In this document: positions 1 to 9,908 of the stretch, piece by piece
How positions within the stretch are numbered: the first letter of the stretch is position 1
How the letters are laid out: each line of letters opens with the position of its first letter
NCBI GenBank assembly: GCA_035281585.1
Contig: DATEDP010000118.1
Coordinates: 1-58,458, forward strand
Length of the DNA stretch: 58,458 nucleotides
Source: a bacterium
GTDB lineage: Bacteria; UBA10199; DSSB01
Direction: 5' to 3'
Position numbers and translations under genes: made by a program
Notes under the pieces: generated by a model
The model's database searches: none
Told to the model about the DNA's origin: nothing
Seen by the model: the letters and a program-made list of their open reading frames with translations, nothing else

Positions 1-1382
1 TGGAGGTGGTGCTTGGCGTGCTCGGTCAGGCGCTGCTCGCCCAGGAAAGTCAGGGTGAAGAGCCGGAACATGTAGAAGCTGGTCAGGGCCGCGGTCAACA
101 GACCCATCGCCCAGAGCACGGTGTGGCCGCGGTGGAAGGCCTGCCAAAGAATTTCATCCTTCGAGAAAAAGCCCGAGAAAGGCGGGATGCCGGCAATCGC
201 CAGCGTGGCCACCAGAAAGGTGGCGAAGGTGATCGGCATGGCCTTGCGTAAGCCCCCCATCTTGCGGATGTCCTGCTCGCCGCTCAGGGCATGGATCACC
301 GAGCCCGAGCCGAGGAATAGGCAGGCCTTGAAGAAAGCGTGGGTCATTAAATGGAAAACTCCGGCGCTGTAGGCCCCGACCCCGACGCCCAAGAACATGT
401 AGCCGAGCTGGGAGACCGTCGAATAGGCCAGGACCTTCTTGATGTCGTTCTGAACCAGGCCGATCAGGGCGGCGAAGAGCGCGGTCGCGGCGCCGACCAC
501 CGCCACGATCTCCAAGGTCTGGGGGGCCATGTCGAAGAGAAAATGCAAGCGGGCCATCATGTAGATGCCGGCGGTCACCATGGTCGCGGCATGGATGAGA
601 GCCGAAACCGGCGTCGGTCCGGCCATCGCGTCGGGCAGCCAGATATAGAGCGGGATCTGGGCCGATTTGCCGGTGGCGCCGATGAAGAGGAAGAGCCCGA
701 TCAGCGGAGCCAGGCCGGTCAAGGCCGGGGCGAATTTGGCCAGCACCTCGAAATTGAGGATCGGCATGGCGTGGGGCAGCTGCGGCACCAGCGTCGCCAG
801 GATCATGAAGATCCCGATCAGAAATCCGAAATCGCCGATCCGGTTGACGATGAAGGCCTTTTTGCCGGCATAGGCTTTCTCGGCGTCCTCGAACCAAAAG
901 CCGATCAAGAGATAAGAGCAGAGTCCCACCCCTTCCCAACCGACGAAGAGGAGGAGCAAGTCCTCGGCCAGGACCAAGATGAGCATCGAGGCCAGAAAGA
1001 GGTTCAGATAAGCGAAGTAGCGGGCGAAGGCCGGATCGCCCTTCATGTAGCCGACCGAATAGAGGTGGATGAGGCTGCCGACCCCGGTGACGATCAAGAT
1101 CATCACGGTGGAGAGGCGGTCGATGGCCAGCGCGGCATCGACTTGGAAATTTCCGACCGCGATCCATGAGAAAAGGTTTTCGCGCAGCGGGGCCGAAACC
1201 CCCTTGAGGAAAGGCAGGCCCAAATAGAGCGAGACGGCGAAGGCGGCCAGCGGCAAAGCGACACCGATCAGGCTGACCAAGGCCTCGGAGGCCGGCTTCT
1301 TGCGGGCCGAGGCCTGCAGAGCCAAGCCGCCGTTGATCAAGGCGCCCAAGAGCGGGAATAGGATGATCAAGCTAATCGACAT
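1..1382 (-). CDS. nuoL: NADH-quinone oxidoreductase subunit L, cluster 1 (partial, C-terminus off window)
   Basis: Proton-pumping antiporter-like membrane subunit of complex I. Reading from the ATG at 1382 the frame stays open to the window edge and gives 460 residues of a normally 600-730 residue protein. Recognisable NuoL segments include the [18 protein letters not shown] stretch, the [24 protein letters not shown] stretch (in two parts) and the [11 protein letters not shown] region that carries the conserved TM7-TM8 residues. It overlaps the end of nuoK1 by 11 bp, the usual nuoK-nuoL arrangement. It is clearly distinct from nuoL2 at 13075, so this is a second paralogue. nuoM1 and nuoN1 would be expected beyond base 1, but that is not visible. 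Confidence 0.95.
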   Translation of the reverse strand, partial: MSISLIILFPLLGALINGGLALQASARKKPASEALVSLIGVALPLAAFAVSLYLGLPFLKGVSAPLRENLFSWIAVGNFQVDAALAIDRLSTVMILIVTGVGSLIHLYSVGYMKGDPAFARYFAYLNLFLASMLILVLAEDLLLLFVGWEGVGLCSYLLIGFWFEDAEKAYAGKKAFIVNRIGDFGFLIGIFMILATLVPQLPHAMPILNFEVLAKFAPALTGLAPLIGLFLFIGATGKSAQIPLYIWLPDAMAGPTPVSALIHAATMVTAGIYMMARLHFLFDMAPQTLEIVAVVGAATALFAALIGLVQNDIKKVLAYSTVSQLGYMFLGVGVGAYSAGVFHLMTHAFFKACLFLGSGSVIHALSGEQDIRKMGGLRKAMPITFATFLVATLAIAGIPPFSGFFSKDEILWQAFHRGHTVLWAMGLLTAALTSFYMFRLFTLTFLGEQRLTEHAKHHL

Positions 1383-1689
1383 GGGCCGCATCCCTCAAGG
1401 TGTTGAGCGTCGTGGTTTGAACCGAGGCCCGGCGCCGGAAGACCAGGACCACGATGGCCAAGCCGATCGCCGCTTCGGAGGCGGCCAGGACGATCACGAA
1501 AAAGGCCGCCATTTGGCCGTCCAAGGTTCCCCAAGCCCGGGAAAAGGTCACGAAGGCCAAATTGACCGCGTTGAGCATCAGCTCGATCGACATGAAGATG
1601 ATCAAGGTGTTCCGCCGCAGCACGACGCCGGCGAAGCCCATCACGAAGAGGGCGGCGGCGAGCACCAGGTAATGGTTCAAGGTGATCAT
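1372..1689 (-). CDS. nuoK: NADH-quinone oxidoreductase subunit K, cluster 1
   Basis: Small membrane subunit of complex I, homologous to MrpC. It has 105 residues, the normal NuoK size, with three hydrophobic segments. The second holds the conserved Glu in [15 protein letters not shown] and the third holds a second acidic residue in [14 protein letters not shown], the residues placed in the half-channel in known structures. The start ATG overlaps the nuoJ1 stop as ATGA, which indicates translational coupling. Confidence 0.95.
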   Translation of the reverse strand: MITLNHYLVLAAALFVMGFAGVVLRRNTLIIFMSIELMLNAVNLAFVTFSRAWGTLDGQMAAFFVIVLAASEAAIGLAIVVLVFRRRASVQTTTLNTLRDAAHVD

Positions 1690-2195
1690 TTCGTTTCCAA
1701 TTTCCTTTTGGCCAAGAGCACCGCGCCGATCAGCGCCACCGTCAGCAGAATCCCGGCCAGCTCGAAGGGCACCACCCAGGGGCCGAACATCTCCCGGCCC
1801 AAGGCCGCGACCTCGCCGAAACCGGCCGGCAAGACGGCCACCGGCAGCTTCGGCCGGGTCAGGACGTAGCCCAGGGCCAGAAAAAGGCCGAGGGCCGAGA
1901 CGGCGAGCAAGGTCTTGCCGGCCCAGTCGTACCCCTTCTCGTGAAGCTCGCTCTCCTCGAGGTTGAGCAGCATGATGATGAAGATGAAAAGAACCAAGAT
2001 CGCGCCGGCGTAGGTCAGCACCTGGATCACGCCGAGGAAGTTGCCCTGCAAAGTGACGTAGAGCCCGGCCAGCGAGATCAGCGTCACCACCAGCGCGAGC
2101 GCCGAGTAGATCGGGTTCCGGAAGCCGATCACTCCGGTCGCCGAAATCACCGCCATCGCGGCTAAGACATAAAATAAAATCGCAAAACCGGTCAT
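1686..2195 (-). CDS. nuoJ: NADH-quinone oxidoreductase subunit J, cluster 1
   Basis: Membrane subunit of complex I, 169 residues with about five hydrophobic helices. NuoJ hallmarks are the early [20 protein letters not shown] helix, the [20 protein letters not shown] helix and the closing [22 protein letters not shown] (given in part) segment. It is coupled to nuoK1 by ATGA. Upstream, where a canonical operon would have nuoI, there is only a 106 bp gap filled by a palindromic repeat, and then nuoH1. Confidence 0.94.
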   Translation of the reverse strand: MTGFAILFYVLAAMAVISATGVIGFRNPIYSALALVVTLISLAGLYVTLQGNFLGVIQVLTYAGAILVLFIFIIMLLNLEESELHEKGYDWAGKTLLAVSALGLFLALGYVLTRPKLPVAVLPAGFGEVAALGREMFGPWVVPFELAGILLTVALIGAVLLAKRKLETK

Positions 2196-2207
2196 CTCAT
2201 CGCCTTT

Positions 2208-2300
2208 GTCATCCCGAGCGAAGCGAGGGATCCCTGCGGAGTTTGTTAATACAAAAAATCTCCGCAGGGATTCCTCGTCGCTTACGCTCCTCGGAATGAC
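2208..2300. repeat. Family A palindromic repeat in place of nuoI
   Basis: Inverted repeat running from GTCATCCCGAGCG to CTCGGAATGAC. Its arms, which include TCCGCAGGGAT, are near-perfect reverse complements, so the RNA would fold into one long hairpin. It fills almost the entire nuoH1-nuoJ1 gap and ends 1 bp before the nuoH1 stop codon. It is a diverged member of the family seen at 24690, 33602, 44809 and 48982. Confidence 0.85.
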
Positions 2301-2301
2301 A

Positions 2302-3549
2302 CTACAACAACAAATAAACCGCCGCCGTCGCCGCCACGTTGACGATCGCCAGCGGCAGCATCACCTTCCAGCCCAATTGCATCAACTGATCGTAGCGGAA
2401 GCGCGGCAGGGTCCAGCGGACCCAGATGAAAACCCAACAGAAGAACAAAATCTTGGCCAGAAAGGCGCCGAATTGAAAAGCCGCGGCCGCCACCTGAGAG
2501 CCGGTCGAGCCCAGGGCGACCGGGCCCAAGAGGGTCTGGCCGACGACCAGGATCATGCCCACCAAGATCGCCGGGATGCCGACGACCTTGGGCTCGAAGC
2601 GCCGGGCATCGCGGTAATTGGCCACCCGCTTGCGCTTGAGAATAATCCAGCCCAAGAGGATCGAGATCACCCCAAAGCCGATCACCGAATAATAGAGAAT
2701 CGGAGTGGCGTGGGCCCGCAAGGTCTCGGTGGCGACGAAGGGAACCTGCCAGCCGCCGAAAAAGAGCGTCGCCATGAGGGCCGAAGCAATCGTCATGTTG
2801 ACGTACTCAGCCATGAAGAAAAGGGCAAACTTCAGGGAGCTGTACTCGACGTGATAGCCGGCCACCAGCTCGGCCTCGGCCTCGGGCAGGTCGAAGGGCA
2901 AGCGGTTGGTTTCGGCGAAGGCCGCGACGATGAAGAGCAGGCAGCCCAAGGGCTGGCGCAGGACGTTCCAATTCCAAAGCTTCTCGCTCTGGTCGGCGAC
3001 GATGGTCCCGAGATCGAGGCTGCCGGCCAGGATCAGCACCCCGACCACCGAGAGGCTCAGGGTCAGCTCGTAGCTGATCATCTGGGAAGAGGAGCGCAGC
3101 CCGCCGAGCAGCGAGTACTTGTTGTTGCTGCCCCAGCCCGCGAGCATGATGCCGTAAACCCCCATCGAGGAGATCGCGAAAATATAGAGGATGCCGACGC
3201 TCAAGTCGGCGGCTTGCAAGCTGAAGGCTTGGCCGTTCAGCGACAAAGGCGCGGCCCAGGGAATGACCGCGAAGGTCATGCAGGCCACGGCCATCGCCAA
3301 GAAGGGGGCCAAAGCGTAGACGAACTTATTGGCCTTGGTCGGGTAGATGTCTTCCTTGAAGACCAGCTTCACCACGTCGGCCAGGCTGTGAATGAGGCCG
3401 CCGAGGCGGAGGCCCAGGATCGAGGCGCGGTTGGGGCCGCGGCGGTCCTGGATATAGGCCGCGCCCTTCCGCTCCAGCCAGATCAAGAAAGGCAGGATCT
3501 GCATCAGGATCAGGAAGGGAATCAGGATTTTGAGCGTGATTACTAGCAT
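2302..3549 (-). CDS. nuoH: NADH-quinone oxidoreductase subunit H, cluster 1
   Basis: Quinone-site membrane subunit that joins the peripheral and membrane arms. It has 415 residues with eight or more hydrophobic helices. Family signatures visible are WLERKGAAYIQDRRGPNR near residue 25, LIHSLADVVKLVFKEDIYP, and AFAETNRLPFDLPEAEAELV, whose glutamates lie near the quinone chamber in known structures, followed by EYSSLKFALFFMAEY. It sits downstream of nuoG1 across a palindromic repeat. It is not identical to nuoH2, which is shorter and has a different C-terminus. The absence of nuoI directly after it is unusual. Confidence 0.96.
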   Translation of the reverse strand: MLVITLKILIPFLILMQILPFLIWLERKGAAYIQDRRGPNRASILGLRLGGLIHSLADVVKLVFKEDIYPTKANKFVYALAPFLAMAVACMTFAVIPWAAPLSLNGQAFSLQAADLSVGILYIFAISSMGVYGIMLAGWGSNNKYSLLGGLRSSSQMISYELTLSLSVVGVLILAGSLDLGTIVADQSEKLWNWNVLRQPLGCLLFIVAAFAETNRLPFDLPEAEAELVAGYHVEYSSLKFALFFMAEYVNMTIASALMATLFFGGWQVPFVATETLRAHATPILYYSVIGFGVISILLGWIILKRKRVANYRDARRFEPKVVGIPAILVGMILVVGQTLLGPVALGSTGSQVAAAAFQFGAFLAKILFFCWVFIWVRWTLPRFRYDQLMQLGWKVMLPLAIVNVAATAAVYLLL

Positions 3550-3561
3550 CGCATTCTAATT

Positions 3562-3682
3562 TCCCCCCTTTGAAAAAGGGGGGACCAAGGGGGGATTTAA
3601 AGCGACGGCATGACCATCAAAGTATGCTTGGACTTACGCCGCGTCTTTAAATCCCCCCTGCCCCCCTTTTTCAAAGGGGGGT
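3562..3682. repeat. Family D palindromic repeat (CCCCCTTT...AAAGGGGG type)
   Basis: Two arms of poly-C/poly-G character flank a short centre: TCCCCCCTTTGAAAAAGGGG near 3562 and the reverse-complementary CCCCTTTTTCAAAGGGGGG near 3665. TTTAAATCCCCCC-type inner arms lie inside. It fills the nuoG1-nuoH1 gap. A relative flanks the 33961 gene at about 35421. Confidence 0.8.
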
Positions 3683-3690
3683 GTCCTTCT

Positions 3691-5187
3691 TTATAAAACT
3701 TTTCCTCCGGCGCCCAGCGCCGCATAGCCAAAACCAAAGCTCTCCTCGAGCAGACTCTCGGCCGAGGGAATTCGCCATTCCTGGCCCATCGCCCGGGCGA
3801 TGGCCTCGATCCAACGCCAAGCCGGCCGGATCTCGCCCTCCGGCTCCAAGGCTTTTTCGAATTTCTGGACCCGGTTTTGGAAATTGGTGAAGGTCCCTTC
3901 CTGCTCGGCGAAAACCGCCGCCGGCAAGACCACGTCGGCGTACTCGGCCGCCTCGCTTTGGTTGCTGGCGAGGAGGACGAAGAGCACCGGCTCCTCCTCT
4001 TTCAATCGCTTGAGATCGGCCTTGCTCAATCCTTCCAAGGCCACCACCACTTTGAGGTTGGTCCCGCCGCTGAATTTCTTGAAGCCCAGCCGCTCGACGC
4101 CGGCCCGATTGGGATTCTTGTCGGCCTTGATCAGAAAATCGTCGGAATAAGGGTTCTCGACCTCATGGGCCGAATACTGCAGATCGCGAACCCCCAAGCT
4201 CTCGGCCAGCTTCTTCAGGGCGGCGTTGTTCTCGTTGGACTCGTAGGCCGATCCCAGGAAAACCGCGTCCTCCGGGGCCAAGCGGGCGATGGCCTCGGCG
4301 GCCTCGCTGACCGCGTCCTCGACGCTGGCCGGACCGAGCTTGTCGTCGATCCGCAGCGCCGGCCGAAAGATCCGGTTCTCGTTGATAAAAGGATAGGAGA
4401 GCCGGCCCTCGTCGCAGGTCCAACATTGATTGACCGCTTCGTTCTCCCGCGGGAGGTAGCGGTAGACCTTGCCGTCGTGGTGGTTGATGTTGATGTTGCA
4501 GCCGGTCGAGCAGCCGGTGCAGATCGAGGGCGTGCTCTTGAGGAACCAGACCCGGCATTGGAAGCGGAAGGGCTTGCTGGTCAGGGCCCCGACCGGGCAG
4601 ATGTCGACGGTGTTGAGCGAATACTTGTTGTCGAGCTGCTTGCCGGGGAAGGTGGTCAGAGTCGAGCGATCGCCGCGCTGGCTGACGCAGAGCTCGCCGG
4701 TCTTGCTGACCTCGTCGCAAAAGCGGACGCAGCGGGTGCAGAGGATGCAGCGCTCGTCATCGAGCATGACGTAGGGCCCGAGATCGACCTTCTTCGGCTT
4801 CTTGACCTTCTCCTCGCGGAAGCGCGACTCGGTCAGGGTGTGATCCATGTAATACTGCTGGAGCTTGCACTCGCCGGCTTGGTCGCAGACCGGGCAATCG
4901 ATCGGATGGTTGATCAGGATGAACTCGAGGACGTTCTTCTGCAGGGCCTGGACCTTTTCGGTGGCGGTGTGGACCACCATGCCCTCGGTGGCGACGGTGT
5001 TGCAGGAGATGGCCGGCTTGGGCATTTTCTCGATGTCGACCAGGCACATCCGGCAATTGCCCGCGATCGAGAGCTTGGGGTGGTAGCAGAAATGGGGAAT
5101 CGCGATGCCGTTCTGGCGCGCGGCTTCGAAGACGCTGGTGCCGTCGGGAACTGTAACCTGTTTTCCATCAATGCTTAAAGTGGGCAT
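3691..5187 (-). CDS. nuoG: NADH-quinone oxidoreductase subunit G, cluster 1 (short form)
   Basis: Iron-sulfur subunit that passes electrons from NuoF/E towards NuoI. I chose the ATG at 5187 because an earlier in-frame start lies inside a repeat. This gives 498 residues. The N-terminus has the [2Fe-2S] cysteines C34, C45, C48 and C62, the His-Cys cluster region (CPVCDQAGECKLQ), the DDERCILCTRCVRFCDE cluster and a further CTGCSTGCN motif of the N7 type. The molybdopterin-oxidoreductase-like part is strongly shortened: only a remnant with ADVVLPAAVFAEQEGTFTN remains. Typical NuoG is 700-900 residues. Confidence 0.93.
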   Translation of the reverse strand: MPTLSIDGKQVTVPDGTSVFEAARQNGIAIPHFCYHPKLSIAGNCRMCLVDIEKMPKPAISCNTVATEGMVVHTATEKVQALQKNVLEFILINHPIDCPVCDQAGECKLQQYYMDHTLTESRFREEKVKKPKKVDLGPYVMLDDERCILCTRCVRFCDEVSKTGELCVSQRGDRSTLTTFPGKQLDNKYSLNTVDICPVGALTSKPFRFQCRVWFLKSTPSICTGCSTGCNININHHDGKVYRYLPRENEAVNQCWTCDEGRLSYPFINENRIFRPALRIDDKLGPASVEDAVSEAAEAIARLAPEDAVFLGSAYESNENNAALKKLAESLGVRDLQYSAHEVENPYSDDFLIKADKNPNRAGVERLGFKKFSGGTNLKVVVALEGLSKADLKRLKEEEPVLFVLLASNQSEAAEYADVVLPAAVFAEQEGTFTNFQNRVQKFEKALEPEGEIRPAWRWIEAIARAMGQEWRIPSAESLLEESFGFGYAALGAGGKVL

Positions 5188-5200
5188 AAAATCCGTGCAC

Positions 5201-5223
5201 GCGGGCGGGCGCAAGGCCCGCCC

Positions 5224-5226
<3 letters not shown>
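5201..5226. repeat. Family B palindromic repeat, single unit
   Basis: GCGGGCGGGCGCAAGGCCCG followed by CCCCTAC, a single imperfect palindrome between nuoF1 and nuoG1. Read on the minus strand it begins TAGGGGC, and that TAG is the nuoF1 stop codon. Confidence 0.8.
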
Positions 5227-6468
<1,242 letters not shown>

Positions 6469-6471
6469 ATC

Positions 6472-6544
6472 GTAGGGGCGACCCTCGCGGTCGCCCCGTC
6501 TACCCCATGTCGGTGTACCGGGCGGCCGCAAGGGCCGCCCCCTA
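6472..6544. repeat. Family B palindromic repeat, double unit
   Basis: Two inverted units in tandem, GTAGGGGCGACCCTCGCGGT followed by CGCCCC, and GGGCGGCCGCAAGGGCCGCC followed by CCCTAC, separated by about 20 bp. It fills the nuoE1-nuoF1 gap. Confidence 0.8.
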
Positions 6545-6547
6545 CCT

Positions 6548-7024
6548 TTATTTCAACGACGCGATCAGGGCGTCCAATTTCTCCGGCGTCAGGTTCTCGT
6601 GATATTCGTCGTTCAACTGCAGCATCGGCGCGGTGCCGCAGGAGCCGAGGCACTCGACCTCGCTCAAGGTGAAGCGCAGCGCTTTGTCGGTCTCGCCGCA
6701 CCTCAGATTCAATTTCTTCTCCAAATGCTCGGTGATCCTCTCGGCGCCCATCAGCTGGCAAGGCAAGGTCCGGCAGACCTGGAAATGGTATTTGCCGACC
6801 GGATGGAGGTTGAACATCGTGTAGAAGGTCGCCACCTCGTAGACCCGGGCCGGCGCCAGCTCGAGCAGGCCGGCGACGTATTCCATCGCCTCGGGCGAAA
6901 CCCAGCCTTCCTGGCGCTGGACCAGCCAGAGCGCCGGCAGCATCGCGGCCCGCTTCACCGGATAGCGCCGCAGGACTTCGTCGAAGCGCTTCTTGTTCTC
7001 GGGGCTGTATTGGAAGGCGTTCAC
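6548..7024 (-). CDS. nuoE: NADH-quinone oxidoreductase subunit E, cluster 1
   Basis: Thioredoxin-like [2Fe-2S] subunit of the NADH module. The GTG at 7024 is chosen because it overlaps the nuoD1 stop as GTGA and gives the normal 158 residues. An upstream ATG would add about 40 residues that are only out-of-frame nuoD1. Ligands of cluster N1a are visible as CRTLPC and, about 35 residues later, ECLGSCGTAP. The fold start YPVKRAAMLPALWLVQRQEG is typical of the family. Confidence 0.95.
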   Translation of the reverse strand: MNAFQYSPENKKRFDEVLRRYPVKRAAMLPALWLVQRQEGWVSPEAMEYVAGLLELAPARVYEVATFYTMFNLHPVGKYHFQVCRTLPCQLMGAERITEHLEKKLNLRCGETDKALRFTLSEVECLGSCGTAPMLQLNDEYHENLTPEKLDALIASLK

Positions 7025-8217
7025 CGGTCCAGCTCCCCCGCCACGATGTTCAAATTGCCCAGGATCGCGACGGCATCGGAGATCATCCGGCCCTCGACCA
7101 TCTTGGGAAAAGCCTGGTAGATCGGGAAGCAGGGCGGCCGGCACTTGACGCGGTAAGGGGTGCCCGAGCCGTCGCTCACGATGTAAAAGCCGAGCTCACC
7201 GTTGGCGGCCTCGGTGGCGCTGTAAATCTCGCCGGCCGGCGGCCGGATGCCCTCGTAGATCAGCTTGAAGTGGTTCATCAGGGCTTCGATATTGGTGTAG
7301 ACCTCGGCCTTGGGCGGCAAGGCCACCCGCTTGTCGTCGCTCAGGATCGGGCCGGGCTTGAGCCGGGCCATGGCCTGCTCGATGATCCGGGCGCTCTGGC
7401 GCATTTCCTCGAAGCGGACCACGATCCGGTCGTAGGAATCGCCGTGCTCGCCGACCACCACTTCGAAGTCGTAAGTCTCATAATCGTAATAGGGATGATC
7501 CTTGCGCAAATCGTAGGGCACGCCCGAGGCCCGGAGGCAGGGACCGGTGAAGCCATACTGGATCGCGTCCTCGGGGCCGAAGGCTCCCACGCCGACCGTC
7601 CGGTTGAGGAAAATCTTATTGCGGTTGAGCAGGCCGGTGACCTCTTGAATGGCCTCCTCGGTCTCTTTCAGGCAGGCCCGCATCTCGGCCTCGAAGCCGG
7701 GATAGATGTCGCGCATCAGGCCGCCGATCCGGGTGTAGGCCGTGGTCAAGCGGGCGCCGCAGAGCTTCTCGATGATGTCATAGAACTTCTCGCGGACGTT
7801 GAAGTAGTACCAAAAATTGGTGAGGGCTCCGATGTCGACGATATTGGTGCCGGTGGCGACCAAGTGGTCGATGATCCGGTTCATCTCGCAGACGATGACC
7901 CGGATCAGCTTGGCCCGCTCCGGGATCTCGATCCCGATCAGCTCCTCGACCGCCTTGCAGTAGCCGACGTTGTTCATCATCGCGCTGACGTAGTTCAGCC
8001 GGTCGGTGTAGGGAATGACCTGGGTCCAGGTCGAGTTTTCGGCGTGCTTCTCGAAGCCGCGATGGAGGTAGCCGAACTCGGCGACCGACCGCTTGATGAT
8101 CTCGCCATCGAGCTCGGCGAACAGGCGCAAAGTCCCGTGCATCGTCGGGTGGGAAGGACCGAGGTTCAAATAGACCGGCTTGGCGCTGAGCGCGTCCTTG
8201 TGCGGGCCTTCGCTCAC
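7021..8217 (-). CDS. nuoD: NADH-quinone oxidoreductase subunit D, cluster 1
   Basis: Large-hydrogenase-like 49 kDa subunit that lines the quinone site with NuoB. The GTG at 8217 overlaps the nuoC1 stop as GTGA. It begins shortly before YLNLGPSHPTMHGTLRL, which holds the conserved quinone-site His. Other signatures are GYLHRGFEKHAE, CEMNRIIDHLVATG, GGLMRD and the C-terminal VEGRMISDAVAILGNLNIVAGELDR (in parts). It has 398 residues, as expected. It is not fused to NuoC, unlike in E. coli. Confidence 0.96.
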   Translation of the reverse strand: MSEGPHKDALSAKPVYLNLGPSHPTMHGTLRLFAELDGEIIKRSVAEFGYLHRGFEKHAENSTWTQVIPYTDRLNYVSAMMNNVGYCKAVEELIGIEIPERAKLIRVIVCEMNRIIDHLVATGTNIVDIGALTNFWYYFNVREKFYDIIEKLCGARLTTAYTRIGGLMRDIYPGFEAEMRACLKETEEAIQEVTGLLNRNKIFLNRTVGVGAFGPEDAIQYGFTGPCLRASGVPYDLRKDHPYYDYETYDFEVVVGEHGDSYDRIVVRFEEMRQSARIIEQAMARLKPGPILSDDKRVALPPKAEVYTNIEALMNHFKLIYEGIRPPAGEIYSATEAANGELGFYIVSDGSGTPYRVKCRPPCFPIYQAFPKMVEGRMISDAVAILGNLNIVAGELDR

Positions 8218-8687
8218 GGGATCTCCTCGATCTGGGGAATTTTCTGGCGGCGTTCCTGCGGGTAGTCCTTGCGCAGCGGGTGGCCCTCGAAGCCCTCGTA
8301 GAGCAGGATCCGTTTCAGGTTGGGGTGGCCGTCGAAACGGATGCCGAACATATCCCAAACCTCGCGCTCGGCCCAGTCGGCGCTGGCCCAGAGATCGGTG
8401 GCGGTCGGCAGGTTCTGCCCCTCCTCCACCCTCACCTTCACCCGCAGGCGCTGCTTGTGCTTCAAGGAATAGAGCAAGTAGACGACCTCGAAGCGCGGCT
8501 TCTGGCCGAAGAAGTCGACGGCGACCACGTCCATCAGGAAGTTGAAATCGAAGCCCGGCTCGATCTTCAGCGCGGCCAACAGGTCGTGGAGCTGCTCGGG
8601 CTTGGCCACGGCCACGGCCTGGCCCTTGTCGAGATAGGCCCGGCTGATCGCCTGGGGAAAGGAATTTTTTAACAGCTCAATATCCAT
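8214..8687 (-). CDS. nuoC: NADH-quinone oxidoreductase subunit C, cluster 1
   Basis: 30 kDa peripheral subunit of 157 residues. The signature is visible as WASADWAEREVWDMFGIRFDGHPNLKRILL (in parts), followed by GHPLRKDYPQE at the C-terminus. It is separated from nuoB1 by a 76 bp palindromic repeat and coupled to nuoD1 by GTGA. Confidence 0.95.
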   Translation of the reverse strand: MDIELLKNSFPQAISRAYLDKGQAVAVAKPEQLHDLLAALKIEPGFDFNFLMDVVAVDFFGQKPRFEVVYLLYSLKHKQRLRVKVRVEEGQNLPTATDLWASADWAEREVWDMFGIRFDGHPNLKRILLYEGFEGHPLRKDYPQERRQKIPQIEEIP

Positions 8688-8691
8688 TTTG

Positions 8692-8766
8692 CAGGGGCGA
8701 CCCTTGCGGTCGCCCTATTTGCCATCCGAGGTTTTACACGCGGGCGGGCGCAAGGCCCGCCCCTAC
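8692..8766. repeat. Family B palindromic repeat, double unit
   Basis: CAGGGGCGACCCTTGCGGTC followed by GCCC, then GCGGGCGGGCGCAAGGCCCG followed by CCCCTAC, with about 25 bp between the units. It separates nuoB1 and nuoC1. The outer TAG on the minus strand is the nuoB1 stop codon. Confidence 0.8.
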
Positions 8767-9281
8767 CGATAGGAATACAAAATTTCATCCGCCGCCCGCT
8801 TTTGGTCGACCGCCTTCTCACCGCGGGCCTGGGCATCGAGCTTTTCCTGCAGCTTGACGATGGCGAGCAGGATTTGCTCGGGCCGCGGCGGGCAGCCCGG
8901 GACGTAGACGTCGACCGGGATCACCTCGTCGATGCCCTGGACCACCGCGTAATTGTCGTAGAAACCGCCGCAGGTAGCGCAGGCGCCGACCGCGATGACG
9001 TACTTGGGCTCGCACATCTGCTCGTAGATCTTCTTCAAGATCGCCGCCTGCTTGTAGTTGATGGTCCCCAGGACCAGCAACAGGTCGGACTGCCGCGGCG
9101 AGAAGCGGACCAGCTCGGCGCCGAAGCGCGAGATGTCGAAGACCGAGGAGACGGCGCCCATGAACTCGATGGCGCAGCAAGCCGTCCCGTAGGGCATCGG
9201 CCAAAGGCTGTATTTCCGGCCCCAGGCGACGACCTCGCTGAGCTTGGTGGTCAAAACGTTGTTTTCAGCGACCGATGCCAT
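8763..9281 (-). CDS. nuoB: NADH-quinone oxidoreductase subunit B, cluster 1
   Basis: Carries cluster N2, which reduces quinone. The ATG at 9281 (MASVAENNV) shares one base with the nuoA1 stop (TGATG) and gives 172 residues. An upstream ATG would add 11 residues and overlap nuoA1. Cluster ligands are the tandem Cys in GTACCAIEFMGA, the Cys in GACATCGGFYDN and the Cys in VPGCPPRPE. NuoB2 has a different helix after the tandem Cys. Confidence 0.96.
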   Translation of the reverse strand: MASVAENNVLTTKLSEVVAWGRKYSLWPMPYGTACCAIEFMGAVSSVFDISRFGAELVRFSPRQSDLLLVLGTINYKQAAILKKIYEQMCEPKYVIAVGACATCGGFYDNYAVVQGIDEVIPVDVYVPGCPPRPEQILLAIVKLQEKLDAQARGEKAVDQKRAADEILYSYR

Positions 9282-9664
9282 CAAGACTCCCAATCCAAAG
9301 CGCCGCGCTTCCACTCATAGACCAAGCCCAGGGTCAGGACGAAGAGGAAGAAGCCCATCGAGGCCAGGGCGCCAACGCCCAAGCCGGCGGCCTTGAACTC
9401 CTTGAGCAAGACCGCCCAGGGAAAGAGAAAGACCACTTCGACGTCGAAGAGCAAAAAGATCATGGCGACCAGGAAGAACTTCACCGAGAAGCGCTCGCGG
9501 GCGTCGCCGGTCGGGGGGACACCGCACTCGTAGACGTCGAGCTTGCTGGCCGTCGGCTTCTTGGGACCGAAGGCATAAGAGAGCAGGAGGAACAATCCGG
9601 CGAAGACGAGCCCCAAGAGGATCACGAAGATCAAAGGAAGGTAATTATTAAACTCGACCTCCAT
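9281..9664 (-). CDS. nuoA: NADH-quinone oxidoreductase subunit A, cluster 1
   Basis: Small membrane subunit of 127 residues with three helices. The conserved loop is YECGVPPTGDARERFSVKF, whose Cys reports the active/deactive state in other complexes, and the second helix contains FLLFDVEVVFLFPWA. It is the first gene of cluster 1. The Shine-Dalgarno match directly upstream is poor. An AAGGA lies 17 nt upstream next to an out-of-frame ATG (9680) that would encode a 10-codon overlapping leader, which could affect initiation. Confidence 0.94.
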   Translation of the reverse strand: MEVEFNNYLPLIFVILLGLVFAGLFLLLSYAFGPKKPTASKLDVYECGVPPTGDARERFSVKFFLVAMIFLLFDVEVVFLFPWAVLLKEFKAAGLGVGALASMGFFLFVLTLGLVYEWKRGALDWES

Positions 9665-9712
9665 CCGGCCGAAACCCCATTTCCTTTAGAAAAACAAAGA
9701 ATTAGGCAAGCG

Positions 9713-9740
9713 CTTATCGCCCCGCCCTTCCCCAAGTCAA
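9713..9740 (-). promoter_or_regulatory. Likely sigma-70 promoter of nuo cluster 1
   Basis: On the minus strand, TTGACT (9740..9735) is followed after 16 bp by GATAAG (9718..9713), matching 5/6 and 4/6 of the consensus boxes. The predicted start is about 42 nt upstream of nuoA1. The rest of the 240 bp nuoN2-nuoA1 gap holds one family B repeat and no gene. Cluster 1 could therefore be expressed independently of cluster 2. Confidence 0.5.
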
Positions 9741-9831
9741 GGACGCTTTTTTCTTGGCAAGCCGGACGGGACGCTTCAACTTCCAGCCGTTTTTTACTGA
9801 AAATTCCCACATAACGAAAGGATCTTATGAC

Positions 9832-9908
9832 GTAGGGGCACCCCTTGCGGGTGCCCGGATCTAGAAGCCACGTTTAGGGGATTGGTCACCCGCAAGGGGT
9901 GCCCCTAC
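9832..9908. repeat. Family B palindromic repeat, double unit
   Basis: GTAGGGGCACCCCTTGCGGG followed by TGCCC, then CACCCGCAAGGGGTGCCCCT followed by AC: two inverted copies about 25 bp apart between the clusters. The outer TAG is the stop codon of nuoN2. Confidence 0.82.
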
